A stretch of 29,480 bases of DNA from Lachnospiraceae bacterium UBA3711 (GCA_002371345.1 DFHY01000051.1:1-29480), one strand, 5' to 3'. Shown: positions 14,990 through 24,305, numbered from the stretch's first letter. Notes: generated from the sequence alone by a model not told the origin. Made by a program: numbers and translations.

Positions 14990-15622
14990 ATGGAGAAAAA
15001 TGACATAATCGTGATCGGTATTGCCGGCGGGACAGGAAGCGGCAAGACCACTATCACCCGGAAGATAATGGAGCACTTCGGTGATGATGTGACGGTGATC
15101 TATCATGACGACTATTACAAGGCCCGTCATGATCTCACCTACGAGGAGAGGGTGAAGCTGAACTACGACCATCCGGCGGCCTTTGACACAGAGCTTATGA
15201 TCCGCGATCTGTGCGCGCTTCGAAGCGGAGTTGCGATAGACTGCCCGGTCTATGACTATACGATATACGACCGGACAGAGGAAACAAAGACTGTGAAGCC
15301 GTCCAGGGTAATACTTGTGGAGGGCATACTGATATTTCATGAGAAGGCCCTCAGGGACCTGATGGATATTAAGCTGTTCGTCGACGCGGACGCCGACGTG
15401 AGGATACTAAGAAGGATACTGCGCGACGTCAAGGAACGGGGACGGTCACTCGACAGTGTGATCACTCAGTATCTTGGTACTGTAAAGCCTATGCATGAGG
15501 CTTTTGTCGAGCCTTCCAAAAAATACGCCGACGTGATTATCCCGGAGGGCGGCAGGAACAAGGTCGCTCTGGATATGGTGCTGAACCGCGTTCGGGTTCA
15601 CCTTGATGCCGGTGACCTCTGA
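14990..15622 (+). CDS. udk: Uridine kinase
   Basis: Phosphorylates uridine and cytidine to UMP and CMP in pyrimidine salvage. The 210-residue length is typical. The P-loop GGTGSGKTT is at residues 13-21, followed by HDDYYK, the family motif YDHPAAFDTELM, PVYDYTIYDRT and the Walker-B-like VILVEGILIF. The lid region LRRILRDVKERGRS lies near residues 145-160. The ATG follows GAAGGAG. It is divergently arranged with the ROK gene across 179 bases. It stands as a single gene because araD has its own promoter 75 bases after its stop. Confidence 0.93.
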   Translation: MEKNDIIVIGIAGGTGSGKTTITRKIMEHFGDDVTVIYHDDYYKARHDLTYEERVKLNYDHPAAFDTELMIRDLCALRSGVAIDCPVYDYTIYDRTEETKTVKPSRVILVEGILIFHEKALRDLMDIKLFVDADADVRILRRILRDVKERGRSLDSVITQYLGTVKPMHEAFVEPSKKYADVIIPEGGRNKVALDMVLNRVRVHLDAGDL

Positions 15623-15695
15623 GCTGTGCGGAGTTTTGCGTGGAATCTGATGAATACCGGACCGTGCTTCGGGTACATCCGGATTGCTCTGAACA

Positions 15696-15724
15696 TTGAA
15701 CGTATGATGATTCTTTGATACAAT
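15696..15724 (+). promoter_or_regulatory. Sigma-A promoter for araD and following genes
   Basis: TTGAAC at 15696-15701 and TACAAT at 15719-15724, 17 bases apart. The start point would be near 15731, giving a leader of about 45 bases to the araD ATG. Confidence 0.7.
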
Positions 15725-15775
15725 AAAGTAATTTAAAGGCAACTTATAAACATAAGTTAATGGAGGACGGGGAAT

Positions 15776-16468
15776 ATGCTTGAGAAACTGAAGGAGGATG
15801 TCTGCAGGGCGAATCTGCAGCTTCCAAAGTATGAGCTGGTTACATTTACCTGGGGAAATGTAAGCGGGATTGACAGGGAAGCCGGGCTCTTTGTGATTAA
15901 GCCCAGCGGGGTTTCCTACGAGGAGCTGAAGCCGGAGCATATGGTGGTCATGGATCTTGAAGGAAATAAGGTCGAGGGAGAGCTTAATCCTTCCACGGAT
16001 ACGGCTACGCATCTGGAGCTGTACAAGGCGTATCCTGAGATCGGCGGAATCGTCCACACACATTCGACCTTCGCTGTCGGCTGGGCTCAGGCAGGACACG
16101 ACATCCCGCTCAAGGGAACCACACACGCCGATTATTTCTACGGCGACATTCCGTGCACCCGCAGCCTTACTGCCGAGGAGGTGGAAGAAGCATATGAGAA
16201 GAACACCGGCAAGGTCATCATTGAGGCCTTTGAGGGCCGCAATCCTGTATACGTCCCGGGTGTGATCTGCCGCAACCACGGGCCGTTCGCATGGGGCAAG
16301 GACTGCTTCGAGGCTGTATACCACGCGAAGGTTCTTGAGGAGGTGGCGAAGATGGATTTCATCACTAAGCTGATAGATCCTGACGCGCCTGACGCGCCGG
16401 AGTTCGTAAAGGAGAAGCATTTCCAGAGAAAACACGGGCCGAACGCATACTACGGCCAGGGCAGGTAA
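15776..16468 (+). CDS. araD: L-ribulose-5-phosphate 4-epimerase
   Basis: Converts L-ribulose 5-phosphate into D-xylulose 5-phosphate in L-arabinose use; a zinc enzyme of the class II aldolase/AraD fold. Features are VTFTWGNVSG near residue 25, KPSGVSYEEL, NPSTDTATHLELYKAYPE, the metal-binding VHTHS with its two His, and the RNHGPFAWG segment. At 230 residues it is normal. ATG 15776 follows GGAGG. An FGGY kinase follows after 18 bases with an obvious ribosome binding site, so the two form an operon. No arabinose isomerase or transporter is present in this window. Confidence 0.92.
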   Translation: MLEKLKEDVCRANLQLPKYELVTFTWGNVSGIDREAGLFVIKPSGVSYEELKPEHMVVMDLEGNKVEGELNPSTDTATHLELYKAYPEIGGIVHTHSTFAVGWAQAGHDIPLKGTTHADYFYGDIPCTRSLTAEEVEEAYEKNTGKVIIEAFEGRNPVYVPGVICRNHGPFAWGKDCFEAVYHAKVLEEVAKMDFITKLIDPDAPDAPEFVKEKHFQRKHGPNAYYGQGR

Positions 16469-16486
16469 TACCGGGAGGAAGAGAAG

Positions 16487-18085
16487 ATGATTAATGTCAA
16501 GGATGCGATCAGGAATGGCAGCACGGCTCTGGGAATTGAATTCGGTTCGACAAATATCAAGGGCGTTCTGGTCGATGAGAAAGGCGCCGTGCTGGCGACC
16601 GGCAGCTTCGGGTGGGAGAACTCCCTTATCGACGGGATCTGGACATATTCACAGGATGAGATCCTGAACGGCCTCAAGAGCTGCTATACGGATCTTCGCC
16701 AGGCGGTGGAGGACAAGTACGAGGTCAAGCCGGACCGCTACGGCGCCCTCGGAATCAGTGCGATGATGCACGGATACATAGCGCTGGACAAGGACGGAAA
16801 TATGCTTGCTCCTTTCCAGACCTGGAGGAATTCAAATACGCAGAAGGCGGCCGATGAGCTGACCGAGCTCTTCAAGTTCAACATCCCGCTCCGCTGGACG
16901 ATCGCGCATCTGTACCAGTGCATGCTGGACAATGAAGAGCATCTGAAGGATCTGGCCTTCGTGACTACGCTGGATTCCTATGTCCATTATCTGCTCACCG
17001 GCGAGAAGGTGACCGGCGTAGGCGATGCCTCCGGTATCTTCCCGATCGATTCGAAGACGCATGACTACGACCAGAAGATGGTCGACAAGTTCGACAGGCT
17101 TGTCAAGAAAGCCGGTTATACCTGGAGGCTGCGCGATGTGCTGCCGAAGGTTCTGGTAGCCGGCGAAGAAGCCGGAAGGCTGACTGTCGCCGGAGCGAAG
17201 CTTCTGGATGAGACCGGAAGCCTTAAGAGCGGCATTCCGATGGCGCCGCCTGAAGGAGACGCCGGAACCGGCATGGTCGCGACAAACTCCGTGGCTCCGC
17301 GCACCGGCAATGTCAGCGCCGGAACAAGTACATTTGCGATGCTTGTCTGTGAGAAGCCTCTTAAGAAGGTTTACCGCGAGATCGACATGGTGACGACTCC
17401 TACCGGTTATCCTGTCGCCATGTCACACGCGAATAACGGGACCTCCGATCTGAATGCATGGGTCAGGCTGTTCGGAGAGTTCGCGTCTCTTGCCGGCTTC
17501 GAGATGGATCCCGGCAAGCTGTACGGCCTTCTGTATAAGAACTCACTTAACGGCGATCCTGACTGCGGAGGACTCCTGGCTTACGGTTATTATTCAGGAG
17601 AGGGGATCACGCATCTGAATGAGGGGCGCCCGCTGTTTGTAAGACAGCCGGACAGCAACTTCAACCTCGCGAACTTCATGAGATCGCATCTGTACTCATC
17701 GCTCGGAGCGGTTAAGCTGGGCCTTGACATTCTTCTCAAGGATGAGAAGATGGCTGTTGACCGCATCATGGGGCATGGCGGACTGTTCAAGACCAAGGGC
17801 GTCGCCCAGAGATATCTGGCCGCAGCGGTCCACGCGCCTGTCAGCGTTCTCGAGACAGCCGGAGAGGGAGGCCCGTGGGGCATGGCTCTTCTGGCGCTTT
17901 ATATGATTGACAAGAAGGAAGGGGAGACTCTTGAGGACTTCCTTGACACCAGGATCTTCTCCGGCATGGAGAGCGATACAGTCGAGCCGAATGCTGATGA
18001 TATCGCGGGATTTGAGCAGTTCACCGCCCGTTACAGCGACAACATCGGTATCATGAAGGCGGCTGTTAAGACACTGAAGAACTGA
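16487..18085 (+). CDS. FGGY-family carbohydrate kinase, probably a ribulokinase
   Basis: Predicted to phosphorylate L-ribulose to L-ribulose 5-phosphate, feeding the adjacent AraD. At 532 aa it has the FGGY architecture: GIEFGSTNIKGVLV (phosphate-binding), an ISAMMHGYIALD block, TWRNSNTQKAA, a DASGIFPID block, the second-domain GNVSAGTSTFAM, and the HGGLFKTKGVAQ / GEGGPWGMALLALY C-terminal signatures. The close pairing with araD supports a pentulose substrate, possibly of the AraK type known from clostridia (inference). Xylulokinase remains possible. GGAGGAAG precedes the ATG. Confidence 0.8.
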   Translation: MINVKDAIRNGSTALGIEFGSTNIKGVLVDEKGAVLATGSFGWENSLIDGIWTYSQDEILNGLKSCYTDLRQAVEDKYEVKPDRYGALGISAMMHGYIALDKDGNMLAPFQTWRNSNTQKAADELTELFKFNIPLRWTIAHLYQCMLDNEEHLKDLAFVTTLDSYVHYLLTGEKVTGVGDASGIFPIDSKTHDYDQKMVDKFDRLVKKAGYTWRLRDVLPKVLVAGEEAGRLTVAGAKLLDETGSLKSGIPMAPPEGDAGTGMVATNSVAPRTGNVSAGTSTFAMLVCEKPLKKVYREIDMVTTPTGYPVAMSHANNGTSDLNAWVRLFGEFASLAGFEMDPGKLYGLLYKNSLNGDPDCGGLLAYGYYSGEGITHLNEGRPLFVRQPDSNFNLANFMRSHLYSSLGAVKLGLDILLKDEKMAVDRIMGHGGLFKTKGVAQRYLAAAVHAPVSVLETAGEGGPWGMALLALYMIDKKEGETLEDFLDTRIFSGMESDTVEPNADDIAGFEQFTARYSDNIGIMKAAVKTLKN

Positions 18086-18099
18086 TAGGACAGGACAGC

Positions 18100-18720
18100 A
18101 TGATTTCATTTTTACACGGAGAGGTGGCGCAGGTGCTTCCGGACCGGGTCATCGTGGATGTCGGCGGTGTCGGCTTCCAGGTTCTGGTCAGTGTCCGGGA
18201 CGCGGCTGATATGCCGCCTGCCGGGTCGGACGTGAAGGTTTACACCTATATGTCTGTCTCGGAGGACGCTATCCGCCTGTACGGATTTCTGTCTCAGGAT
18301 GATCTGAATGTGTATAAGACGTTGATCTCGGTCTCCGGCGTCGGCCCCAAGGCGGCGCTGGGGATTCTTGGAGCGCTGAGCGCAAATGACATCCGGTTCG
18401 CGGTTTTTTCCGATGATGACAAGGCTCTGGCCAAGGCACCGGGAATAGGCGCCAAGACTGCGAAGAAGCTGATACTTGAACTGAAGGATAAGCTGAAGCT
18501 GGAGGACGCGATCGCCGTGGGCGGAATGGATGATCCCGCGCAGGGCGGAGGAGCTGCCTCGTCTGTTATTGATGAGGAACTGTCAGAGGCGGTGCAGGCA
18601 CTCGCGGCTCTGGGGTATTCGAACTCCGAGGCGCTTCGGGCAGTACGCAAGGTAAAGGCCACGGAGGATATGCAGACGCAGGATATACTGAAGCAGGCGC
18701 TGAAGTATATCGGACTGTAG
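18100..18720 (+). CDS. ruvA: Holliday junction DNA helicase subunit RuvA
   Basis: RuvA binds four-way DNA junctions and recruits the RuvB motor for branch migration in recombinational repair. The 206 residues contain an N-terminal OB-fold (MISFLHGEVAQVLPDRVIVD), two helix-hairpin-helix motifs (VSGVGPKAALGIL and APGIGAKTAKKLILEL), a variable linker with GGMDDPAQGGGAA, and a C-terminal RuvB-binding domain with ALGYSNSEALRAV. It starts only 14 bases after the kinase stop codon, so it is probably read through from the araD promoter or from a promoter inside the kinase gene. The ribosome binding site is weak. Confidence 0.96.
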   Translation: MISFLHGEVAQVLPDRVIVDVGGVGFQVLVSVRDAADMPPAGSDVKVYTYMSVSEDAIRLYGFLSQDDLNVYKTLISVSGVGPKAALGILGALSANDIRFAVFSDDDKALAKAPGIGAKTAKKLILELKDKLKLEDAIAVGGMDDPAQGGGAASSVIDEELSEAVQALAALGYSNSEALRAVRKVKATEDMQTQDILKQALKYIGL

Positions 18721-18728
18721 TATAGAGG

Positions 18729-18771
18729 CTCAGCCAGCCGGCACTTCAGAATGGCGCGCAGGCTGGCCGAG
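18729..18771 (+). promoter_or_regulatory. Hairpin in the ruvA-ruvB spacer
   Basis: CTCAGCCAGCC (18729-18739) pairs with GGCTGGCCGAG (18761-18771) with one mismatch. Its 3' arm reaches the start of the ruvB ribosome binding site (GAGAGGAA). It could reduce ruvB translation, or be a weak terminator without a T run. Confidence 0.4.
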
Positions 18772-18778
18772 AGGAAAG

Positions 18779-19783
18779 ATGGCAAAACGAATAATAACAA
18801 CCGATGAAACAGAGGAGGATCTTCGCCTTGAACCGAAGCTGAGGCCCCAGATGCTGGAGCAGTATATCGGCCAGGAGAAGGCTAAGAAGTCTCTGAAAAT
18901 ATACATTGAGGCCGCGAAGAAGCGCGGCGAGTCCCTGGATCATGTGCTGTTCTACGGTCCGCCAGGACTAGGCAAGACTACGCTTGCCGGCATCATCGCA
19001 AATGAGATGGGCGTGAATATGAAGGTTACGTCCGGACCTGCCATCGAGAAGCCGGGCGAGATTGCCGCCGTGCTTAACAGCCTGAGTGAGGGCGACGTAC
19101 TCTTCGTGGACGAGATTCACAGGCTGAACCGTCAGGTGGAGGAGGTTCTGTATCCGGCCATGGAGGACTTCGCGATTGACATAATGATCGGGAAGGGAGC
19201 CGCCGCAAGGTCTATCAGGCTGGATCTGCCTCCGTTTACACTGATCGGCGCGACTACCAGGGCCGGGCTTCTGACCGCGCCGCTCAGGGACCGGTTCGGT
19301 GTGATCCATCATCTTGAGTACTATACTCCGGAGGAACTCACCTCGATAGTGATACGCTCCGCAGATGTGCTTGGCGTGAATATTGACGAAAAGGGTGCCG
19401 CCGAGATCGCCAGAAGGTCGAGGGGAACGCCCAGGCTCGCGAACCGTCTCCTGAAGAGGACGAGGGATATCGCCCAGGTAATGTATGACGGTGAGATTAC
19501 GGGGGATGTTGCCGCGAAAGCGCTTGATTTCCTGGATGTTGACCGGATGGGCCTTGACAATCTTGACCGGATGATACTGACGACTATGATCGACAAGTTC
19601 TCAGGTGGGCCGGTCGGACTCAGCAACCTGGCAGCCGCTATCGGCGAGGATGCCGGTACGCTCGAGGATGTGTACGAACCTTATCTTATCAAGAACGGTT
19701 TTCTGATGCGCACGCCGAGCGGGCGTGTAGTCACAGAGCGGACATATCATCACCTGGGCATACAGGTTCCCGAGAGTGGCTGA
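18779..19783 (+). CDS. ruvB: Holliday junction branch-migration ATPase RuvB
   Basis: AAA+ ring motor that pumps DNA through the RuvA-bound junction. The 334-residue length is typical. Signature elements are LRPQMLEQYIGQ, Walker A GPPGLGKTT near residues 60-68, Walker B DEIHRL, TLIGATTRAGLLTAPLRDRFG with the arginine finger, and the C-terminal winged-helix ending RTPSGRVVTERTYHHLG. The ATG follows GAGAGGAAAG. ruvC is not adjacent. Confidence 0.97.
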   Translation: MAKRIITTDETEEDLRLEPKLRPQMLEQYIGQEKAKKSLKIYIEAAKKRGESLDHVLFYGPPGLGKTTLAGIIANEMGVNMKVTSGPAIEKPGEIAAVLNSLSEGDVLFVDEIHRLNRQVEEVLYPAMEDFAIDIMIGKGAAARSIRLDLPPFTLIGATTRAGLLTAPLRDRFGVIHHLEYYTPEELTSIVIRSADVLGVNIDEKGAAEIARRSRGTPRLANRLLKRTRDIAQVMYDGEITGDVAAKALDFLDVDRMGLDNLDRMILTTMIDKFSGGPVGLSNLAAAIGEDAGTLEDVYEPYLIKNGFLMRTPSGRVVTERTYHHLGIQVPESG

Positions 19784-19908
19784 GTTCGTCAGGCATTGCG
19801 GCGGGAAGCGTATATTCAGTAAAACTGTGCCGGAGGCGGAAGCTGCTTTCAGCCAGACGTCATTTCATCAAACATCTTAAGCAGGGGTATAAGCATAAGG
19901 GGAAACTT

Positions 19909-20340
19909 ATGGAAAAGAAGAATGTTACGGAAGTAGTGATCGGAGGCAAGATATATAAGCTTGGGGGTTATGAGAGCGAGGACTACCTGCATCAGGTCGC
20001 CTCTTACCTGAATAACCGGATCACAGAGCTGAAGTCACTGGATGGCTACAATCGTCTTCCGTCGGCGCAGAAGAGTCTGATGCTCGACCTCAATACAGCG
20101 GATGATTATTTCAAGGCAAGACGGCAGGTTGAGAAGCTTGAAGCAGAGCTCTCCGATAAGGACCGCGAGCTGTATGAGCTGAGGCATGAGCTCGTGTCGG
20201 CTCAGGTCAAGCTTGAAGAGGATCAGAAGAGAATCACGTCTCTGAAGGAGGAGGCGGACGATTATCAGAAGAAGATCGCGATGCTTGAGGCCCGTCTCAG
20301 CCAGTCCGACATAGATGCCAGGAAGGCAGCGGAAGCGTGA
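19909..20340 (+). CDS. zapA: Cell-division protein ZapA
   Basis: Z-ring-associated factor that bundles FtsZ filaments. The N-terminal beta-stranded part VTEVVIGGKIYKLGGYESEDYLHQVASYLN resembles ZapA. A long coiled coil (about residues 65-140) rich in Glu, Lys and Leu follows. At 143 residues it is longer than the minimal Gram-positive form. AAGGGGAAA precedes the ATG. The stop codon overlaps the start of the U32 gene, so translation is coupled. The 125 bases before it show no clear promoter. Confidence 0.85.
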   Translation: MEKKNVTEVVIGGKIYKLGGYESEDYLHQVASYLNNRITELKSLDGYNRLPSAQKSLMLDLNTADDYFKARRQVEKLEAELSDKDRELYELRHELVSAQVKLEEDQKRITSLKEEADDYQKKIAMLEARLSQSDIDARKAAEA

Positions 20341-22667
20341 GCGTGATGAACAGTGCCGGCGAACAGTATCGCTGCGTATCTGCCGGCAGCAGGGCCTCTT
20401 CACGCAGTTCATCACGAAGCACGGCCGGGTGCGGAAAAGATGGCGGCAGGATTGAACTTCTGGCTCCGGGCGGAAGCATGGAGAGCATACGCGCGGCTGT
20501 CAACGCGGGCGCAGATGCTGTTTACGCGGGCGGAAGTATGTTCGGCGCGCGCGCATTTGCGGAGAATCCTGAGACCGGTAATCTTCTCGACGCTATCGAT
20601 TATTGTCATCTTCACGGAGCTAAGCTGTACCTCACGGTGAATACGCTTCTCAAGGAAAATGAGCTGACCCGGATGCTGCCGGAGTTTCTCGCACCGATAT
20701 ATGAACACGGGGTTGACGCCGTGCTGGTGCAGGACTTCGGTGTCTTTCGTTTTCTGAAGGAATATTTTCCCGGTCTTCCTCTTCACGCTTCAACTCAGAT
20801 GACCGTCACAGGACCTGACGGAGTGCTCCTGCTGGCAGGGATGGGAGCTGAGAGGGTAGTTCTGTCAAGGGAGCTGAGCCTTGATGAGATCAGGGCGGTG
20901 CGGCAGGTGTGCGACGTGGAACTTGAGACATTTGTTCACGGCGCCCTGTGTTACTGCTATTCCGGGAAGTGCCTGATGAGCAGTCTTATCGGAGGACGGA
21001 GCGGAAACCGCGGGCGGTGCGCGCAGCCCTGCCGGCTTCCGTGGGATCTGTATGAGAATCCCGCTGACGCGAGGACGGGAAGGTCTGTCAACCGCGCGTC
21101 TGAGCAATATCTGTTAAGCCCTAAGGACATATGTACGCTGCGCCTGATTCCTGATCTTGTTGACCTCGGCGTCGCCTCACTTAAGATAGAGGGCAGAATG
21201 AAGAGCCCGGAATACGCAGCCGGTGTGACAGCGATGTACCGCAGGTATATCGATATGTATTACAGCTGCGGACGGGACGGCTTCCATGTCAAGGATTCTG
21301 ACGAGCGTATGCTGCTGGAGCTGTTTTCACGAGGCGGGTTTTCTGAAGGATACTATAACACCCGCAACGGCAGGGGGATGCTGAACCTGGCTGAGAAGAA
21401 GGCCCAGAAGGGAGACAGTCTTCGCCGCTCTCAGGAGAGAGTCGCCAGAGTGAGAGAAGCGTATGTAGATTGTGAACGTAAGATTCCTCTTGACGCGAAG
21501 GTTTCGGTCCGTTCCGGAAGGAACGCCTGTGTGAGTGTGTCAGACAGGCGCGGGCACAGCTTTTCAGCAGAGGGGGCTGTTCCGTCACACGCTCAGAACC
21601 GTCCCGCTGATAAGGATACTGTCAGGAAGCAGATGGATAAAACCGGCAATACTGCTTTTTCATTCGAATCGATCGATATTGATCTTGACGACGGTCTGTT
21701 CGTCCAGGTGAGGGAGCTGAATGAGCTTCGGAGAAATGCCCTTGACGGGATCCGGGGGAAGATACTGGAATCATACAGAAGGCCGTCGGCGCAGCGAAGT
21801 GTGACATATGCTCCTGACAGGCCGGGGTGGCAGGGTGTGTCCAATAGCGATGAGCTGCGTGCGTCACATCCCTCCGTGACCGCTTCCGTATATACCCGTG
21901 ATCAGCTTGAGGCTGTTCTGAAGTCTGAGATGGTTGGGGGAGTCTATCTGGATTATCAGCTCTGCACCATGAGCAATGCAAGGATGGTCAGAGACAGCGG
22001 GAGATGTGTCTATCTGATGCTCCCTGAGATCTGGAGACTGGATACGGCGCTTAAGGTTAAGGAGTTAATTGAAAATGAATTCGGGTCATTTTCTCCTAAG
22101 ATCGGGACTTCGCTGAATGGAGTGCTGGTAAAGTGTTATGACCAGCTTCATGCTCTGGGACAGGCAGGCCTTGTACATGACGATGGCGGGTTTGAGGTGA
22201 TCGCCGACGCTTCGCTGTACACATGGAACAGCTTCGCGAGGATGCAGCTTCGGGAGCTGGGGGTCACTATGGATACGCTTCCTTATGAGTGCACTGCCAG
22301 GGAGCTTGCCTCGCGGGGGTGTGAGGGAAGCGAGTGTGTTGTATATGGTTACCAGGCTCTTATGACGAGCGCCCAGTGCCTTGTGAAGAGTACTTCAGGA
22401 TGCAGGCATGAGCCGGGGATCCGCTGTCTCAAAGACCGGAAGGGAATTCTGTTCCCGGTGAAAAATGACTGTACGATATGTGCAGGAACGATATATAACA
22501 GTGTTCCGCTTGAACTTGTCTCTCTGGGCAGTCAGGTGGACGCGCTGAATCCCTCATCAACCAGGTATGCTTTTACCATAGAGAACGGAAGGAAGACCGC
22601 GGATATACTGAACGGCATTCTGCCGGAAGCGGTTACCAGGGGACATTTTCGGAAAGGAGTTGAGTAG
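20337..22667 (+). CDS. U32-family protein (RlhA/TrhP-like; Cys-rich, rRNA or tRNA hydroxylation)
   Basis: A 776-residue U32 protein. The family includes E. coli RlhA and TrhP, which hydroxylate RNA bases and bind an iron-sulphur cluster; earlier annotations call them peptidases. The start could be GTG 20337 or ATG 20346. The first 35 residues are Ser/Arg-rich and poorly conserved. The TIM-barrel part contains LLAPGGSMESIRAAVNAGADAVY, LPLHASTQMTVT, and the Cys cluster CYCYSGKC...GRCAQPC around residues 200-235. Two C-terminal extensions of roughly 380 residues follow, with the later segment containing CLVKSTSGC and CTICAGT Cys. It is coupled to zapA and followed by the FtsW-type gene, so it belongs to the division/wall operon. 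Confidence 0.85.
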   Translation: MSVMNSAGEQYRCVSAGSRASSRSSSRSTAGCGKDGGRIELLAPGGSMESIRAAVNAGADAVYAGGSMFGARAFAENPETGNLLDAIDYCHLHGAKLYLTVNTLLKENELTRMLPEFLAPIYEHGVDAVLVQDFGVFRFLKEYFPGLPLHASTQMTVTGPDGVLLLAGMGAERVVLSRELSLDEIRAVRQVCDVELETFVHGALCYCYSGKCLMSSLIGGRSGNRGRCAQPCRLPWDLYENPADARTGRSVNRASEQYLLSPKDICTLRLIPDLVDLGVASLKIEGRMKSPEYAAGVTAMYRRYIDMYYSCGRDGFHVKDSDERMLLELFSRGGFSEGYYNTRNGRGMLNLAEKKAQKGDSLRRSQERVARVREAYVDCERKIPLDAKVSVRSGRNACVSVSDRRGHSFSAEGAVPSHAQNRPADKDTVRKQMDKTGNTAFSFESIDIDLDDGLFVQVRELNELRRNALDGIRGKILESYRRPSAQRSVTYAPDRPGWQGVSNSDELRASHPSVTASVYTRDQLEAVLKSEMVGGVYLDYQLCTMSNARMVRDSGRCVYLMLPEIWRLDTALKVKELIENEFGSFSPKIGTSLNGVLVKCYDQLHALGQAGLVHDDGGFEVIADASLYTWNSFARMQLRELGVTMDTLPYECTARELASRGCEGSECVVYGYQALMTSAQCLVKSTSGCRHEPGIRCLKDRKGILFPVKNDCTICAGTIYNSVPLELVSLGSQVDALNPSSTRYAFTIENGRKTADILNGILPEAVTRGHFRKGVE

Positions 22668-22670
22668 GCC

Positions 22671-24305
22671 GTGAATCTGATGAATCTGCCTGACACAGCT
22701 GTCCGGGTCTTTCATTTTGCGATCCTGGCGCTGATGGTGATTTATACGATTCAGAGTGTTACGGTCTTCGGACAGCGCCGCGCGAAGGACCGGGACAGGA
22801 CATTTGCGCTTCAGAATATTGAGATGTTCATCATCCATTTTCTGGGGTTTCTTATCCTGTTCCTGAAGTCGCCGCAGACAGATCTGATCATCTTCTACGC
22901 GTCAACGGTTCTGTACCTTCTGTTTACGCTGCTCCTGTTCAGGAATCTATACCCGAGAGCTTCCAGAAGCCTGATCAACAATATGTGTATGCTGCTGGTG
23001 ATCGGTTTCATCATGGTGACAAGGTTTTCTATAGATCAGTCGATCAAGCAGTTCGAGATAGCGGCCGCAGGTACGGTTCTGGCGCTGCTTATCCCTCTTA
23101 TCGTGAGAAAGCTGCTGGTTCTGACACGCATGACATGGGGTTATGTGTTCGTCGGCATCGGGCTGCTGGGACTTGTAGTGATCGCGGCGCGTGTCACGAA
23201 CGGAGCCAAGCTGTCACTGACGGTTGCCGGATTCTCGCTTCAGCCGTCTGAGTTTGTCAAGATTATATTTGTATTCGCCGTGGCGGGACTGCTCAGCACA
23301 CAGCACAGCTTCCGGCGTGTCGTGATAGCGACTGTCCTCGCGGCGCTTCACATACTGATCCTTGTGGTATCAACCGATCTGGGCTCTGCCCTGATCTTCT
23401 TTGTCACATATCTGGTCATGCTGTTTGTAGCCACAAGAAATCCTTTCCTGACACTGATCGGGCTGTTCGCGTTCTGTATCGCGGCGGTAGCGGCTTATTT
23501 CCTGTTCTCGCATGTGAGGGTCCGTGTTCAGATATGGATGGATCCGTTCCGGGATTATTCCGGGACAGGGTATCAGATATGCCAGTCGCTCTTCGCGATC
23601 GCCGCGGGAGGCTGGATCGGAACCGGGCTGTGCCAGGGAAGCCCCGGCGCGATACCCTATGTTTCGCAGGATTTTATGTTCAGCGCGATCCTGGAGGAGC
23701 TTGGAGCGGTCTTTGGGATCTGCCTCATCATTATCTGCCTCGCGGTGTTTATGATGTTCATCAATATCGCGATGAAGCTTGGCAACCGGTTCTACCGGCT
23801 TGCGGCTCTCGGCCTGGGGACGACTTACGCTACACAGGTGTTTCTCACAATAGGAGGAGGGACTAAGCTGATCCCGATGACAGGCGTGACGCTGCCGCTT
23901 GTAAGCTACGGAGGGAGTTCAGTCCTGAGTACGATTATCATGTTCGCGATAGTACAGGGCCTGTATATGCTCCGTGGGGATGAGGTCAGACGTGAGCTCC
24001 AGGACCCTGAGCGCGAAGCGCGCCTGATGGCGCAGAGAATGCAGAGATACGGAGACGCGCCGGGGCGCGTCGTAAGGCCTTCGCAGGAAGCGGCCGGGCG
24101 CGGCGCAAAACCATTAAGACCTTCGCGGGAAGCGGCCGGACGCGGCGAAAAGCCGGTGAGGTCTTCGGAGACTTCCGGACGCGGATATGACAGGACATCG
24201 CAGAGAAGTAGGGCCGGAAGGGCAGACGCCGGCTCGGTCCGGACAGGGCAGGAGACAAGGGTATGGAGGCAGGATCATGAGAACAGATCCCGGCAGGGAC
24301 GATAA
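22671..24305 (+). CDS. FtsW/RodA/SpoVE-family glycan polymerase with repetitive tail
   Basis: SEDS-family peptidoglycan glycosyltransferase in the membrane. GTG 22671 follows GGAAAGGAG by 11 bases; ATG 22680 is also possible. About ten transmembrane segments cover residues 10-430. SEDS signatures include LQPSEFVKI, STDLGSA with predicted catalytic D236, and the LPLVSYGGSSVL segment near residue 410. The protein has 544 residues, far longer than usual, because of an Arg/Gly-rich tail from about 440 containing the 14-residue repeat RPSxEAAGRGxKPx. The stop overlaps the start of a class B penicillin-binding protein by 29 bases, the expected SEDS-PBP pairing. Confidence 0.87.
   Translation: MNLMNLPDTAVRVFHFAILALMVIYTIQSVTVFGQRRAKDRDRTFALQNIEMFIIHFLGFLILFLKSPQTDLIIFYASTVLYLLFTLLLFRNLYPRASRSLINNMCMLLVIGFIMVTRFSIDQSIKQFEIAAAGTVLALLIPLIVRKLLVLTRMTWGYVFVGIGLLGLVVIAARVTNGAKLSLTVAGFSLQPSEFVKIIFVFAVAGLLSTQHSFRRVVIATVLAALHILILVVSTDLGSALIFFVTYLVMLFVATRNPFLTLIGLFAFCIAAVAAYFLFSHVRVRVQIWMDPFRDYSGTGYQICQSLFAIAAGGWIGTGLCQGSPGAIPYVSQDFMFSAILEELGAVFGICLIIICLAVFMMFINIAMKLGNRFYRLAALGLGTTYATQVFLTIGGGTKLIPMTGVTLPLVSYGGSSVLSTIIMFAIVQGLYMLRGDEVRRELQDPEREARLMAQRMQRYGDAPGRVVRPSQEAAGRGAKPLRPSREAAGRGEKPVRSSETSGRGYDRTSQRSRAGRADAGSVRTGQETRVWRQDHENRSRQGR
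24075..24185 (+). repeat. 42 bp coding tandem repeat in the FtsW-type tail
   Basis: Units at 24075-24116, 24117-24158 and a partial one at 24159-24185 are in frame (14 codons each). Units 1 and 2 both encode RPS-Q/R-EAAGRG-A/E-KP. Confidence 0.85.

Noticed and set aside
15446..16435. 329-codon minus-strand frame opposite udk and araD
   Set aside because: It crosses two well supported genes and their promoter, and shows no family features.
24187..24276. Upstream extension of the penicillin-binding protein
   Set aside because: Lies inside the FtsW-type tail; the ATG at 24277 has a well spaced GGAGG.
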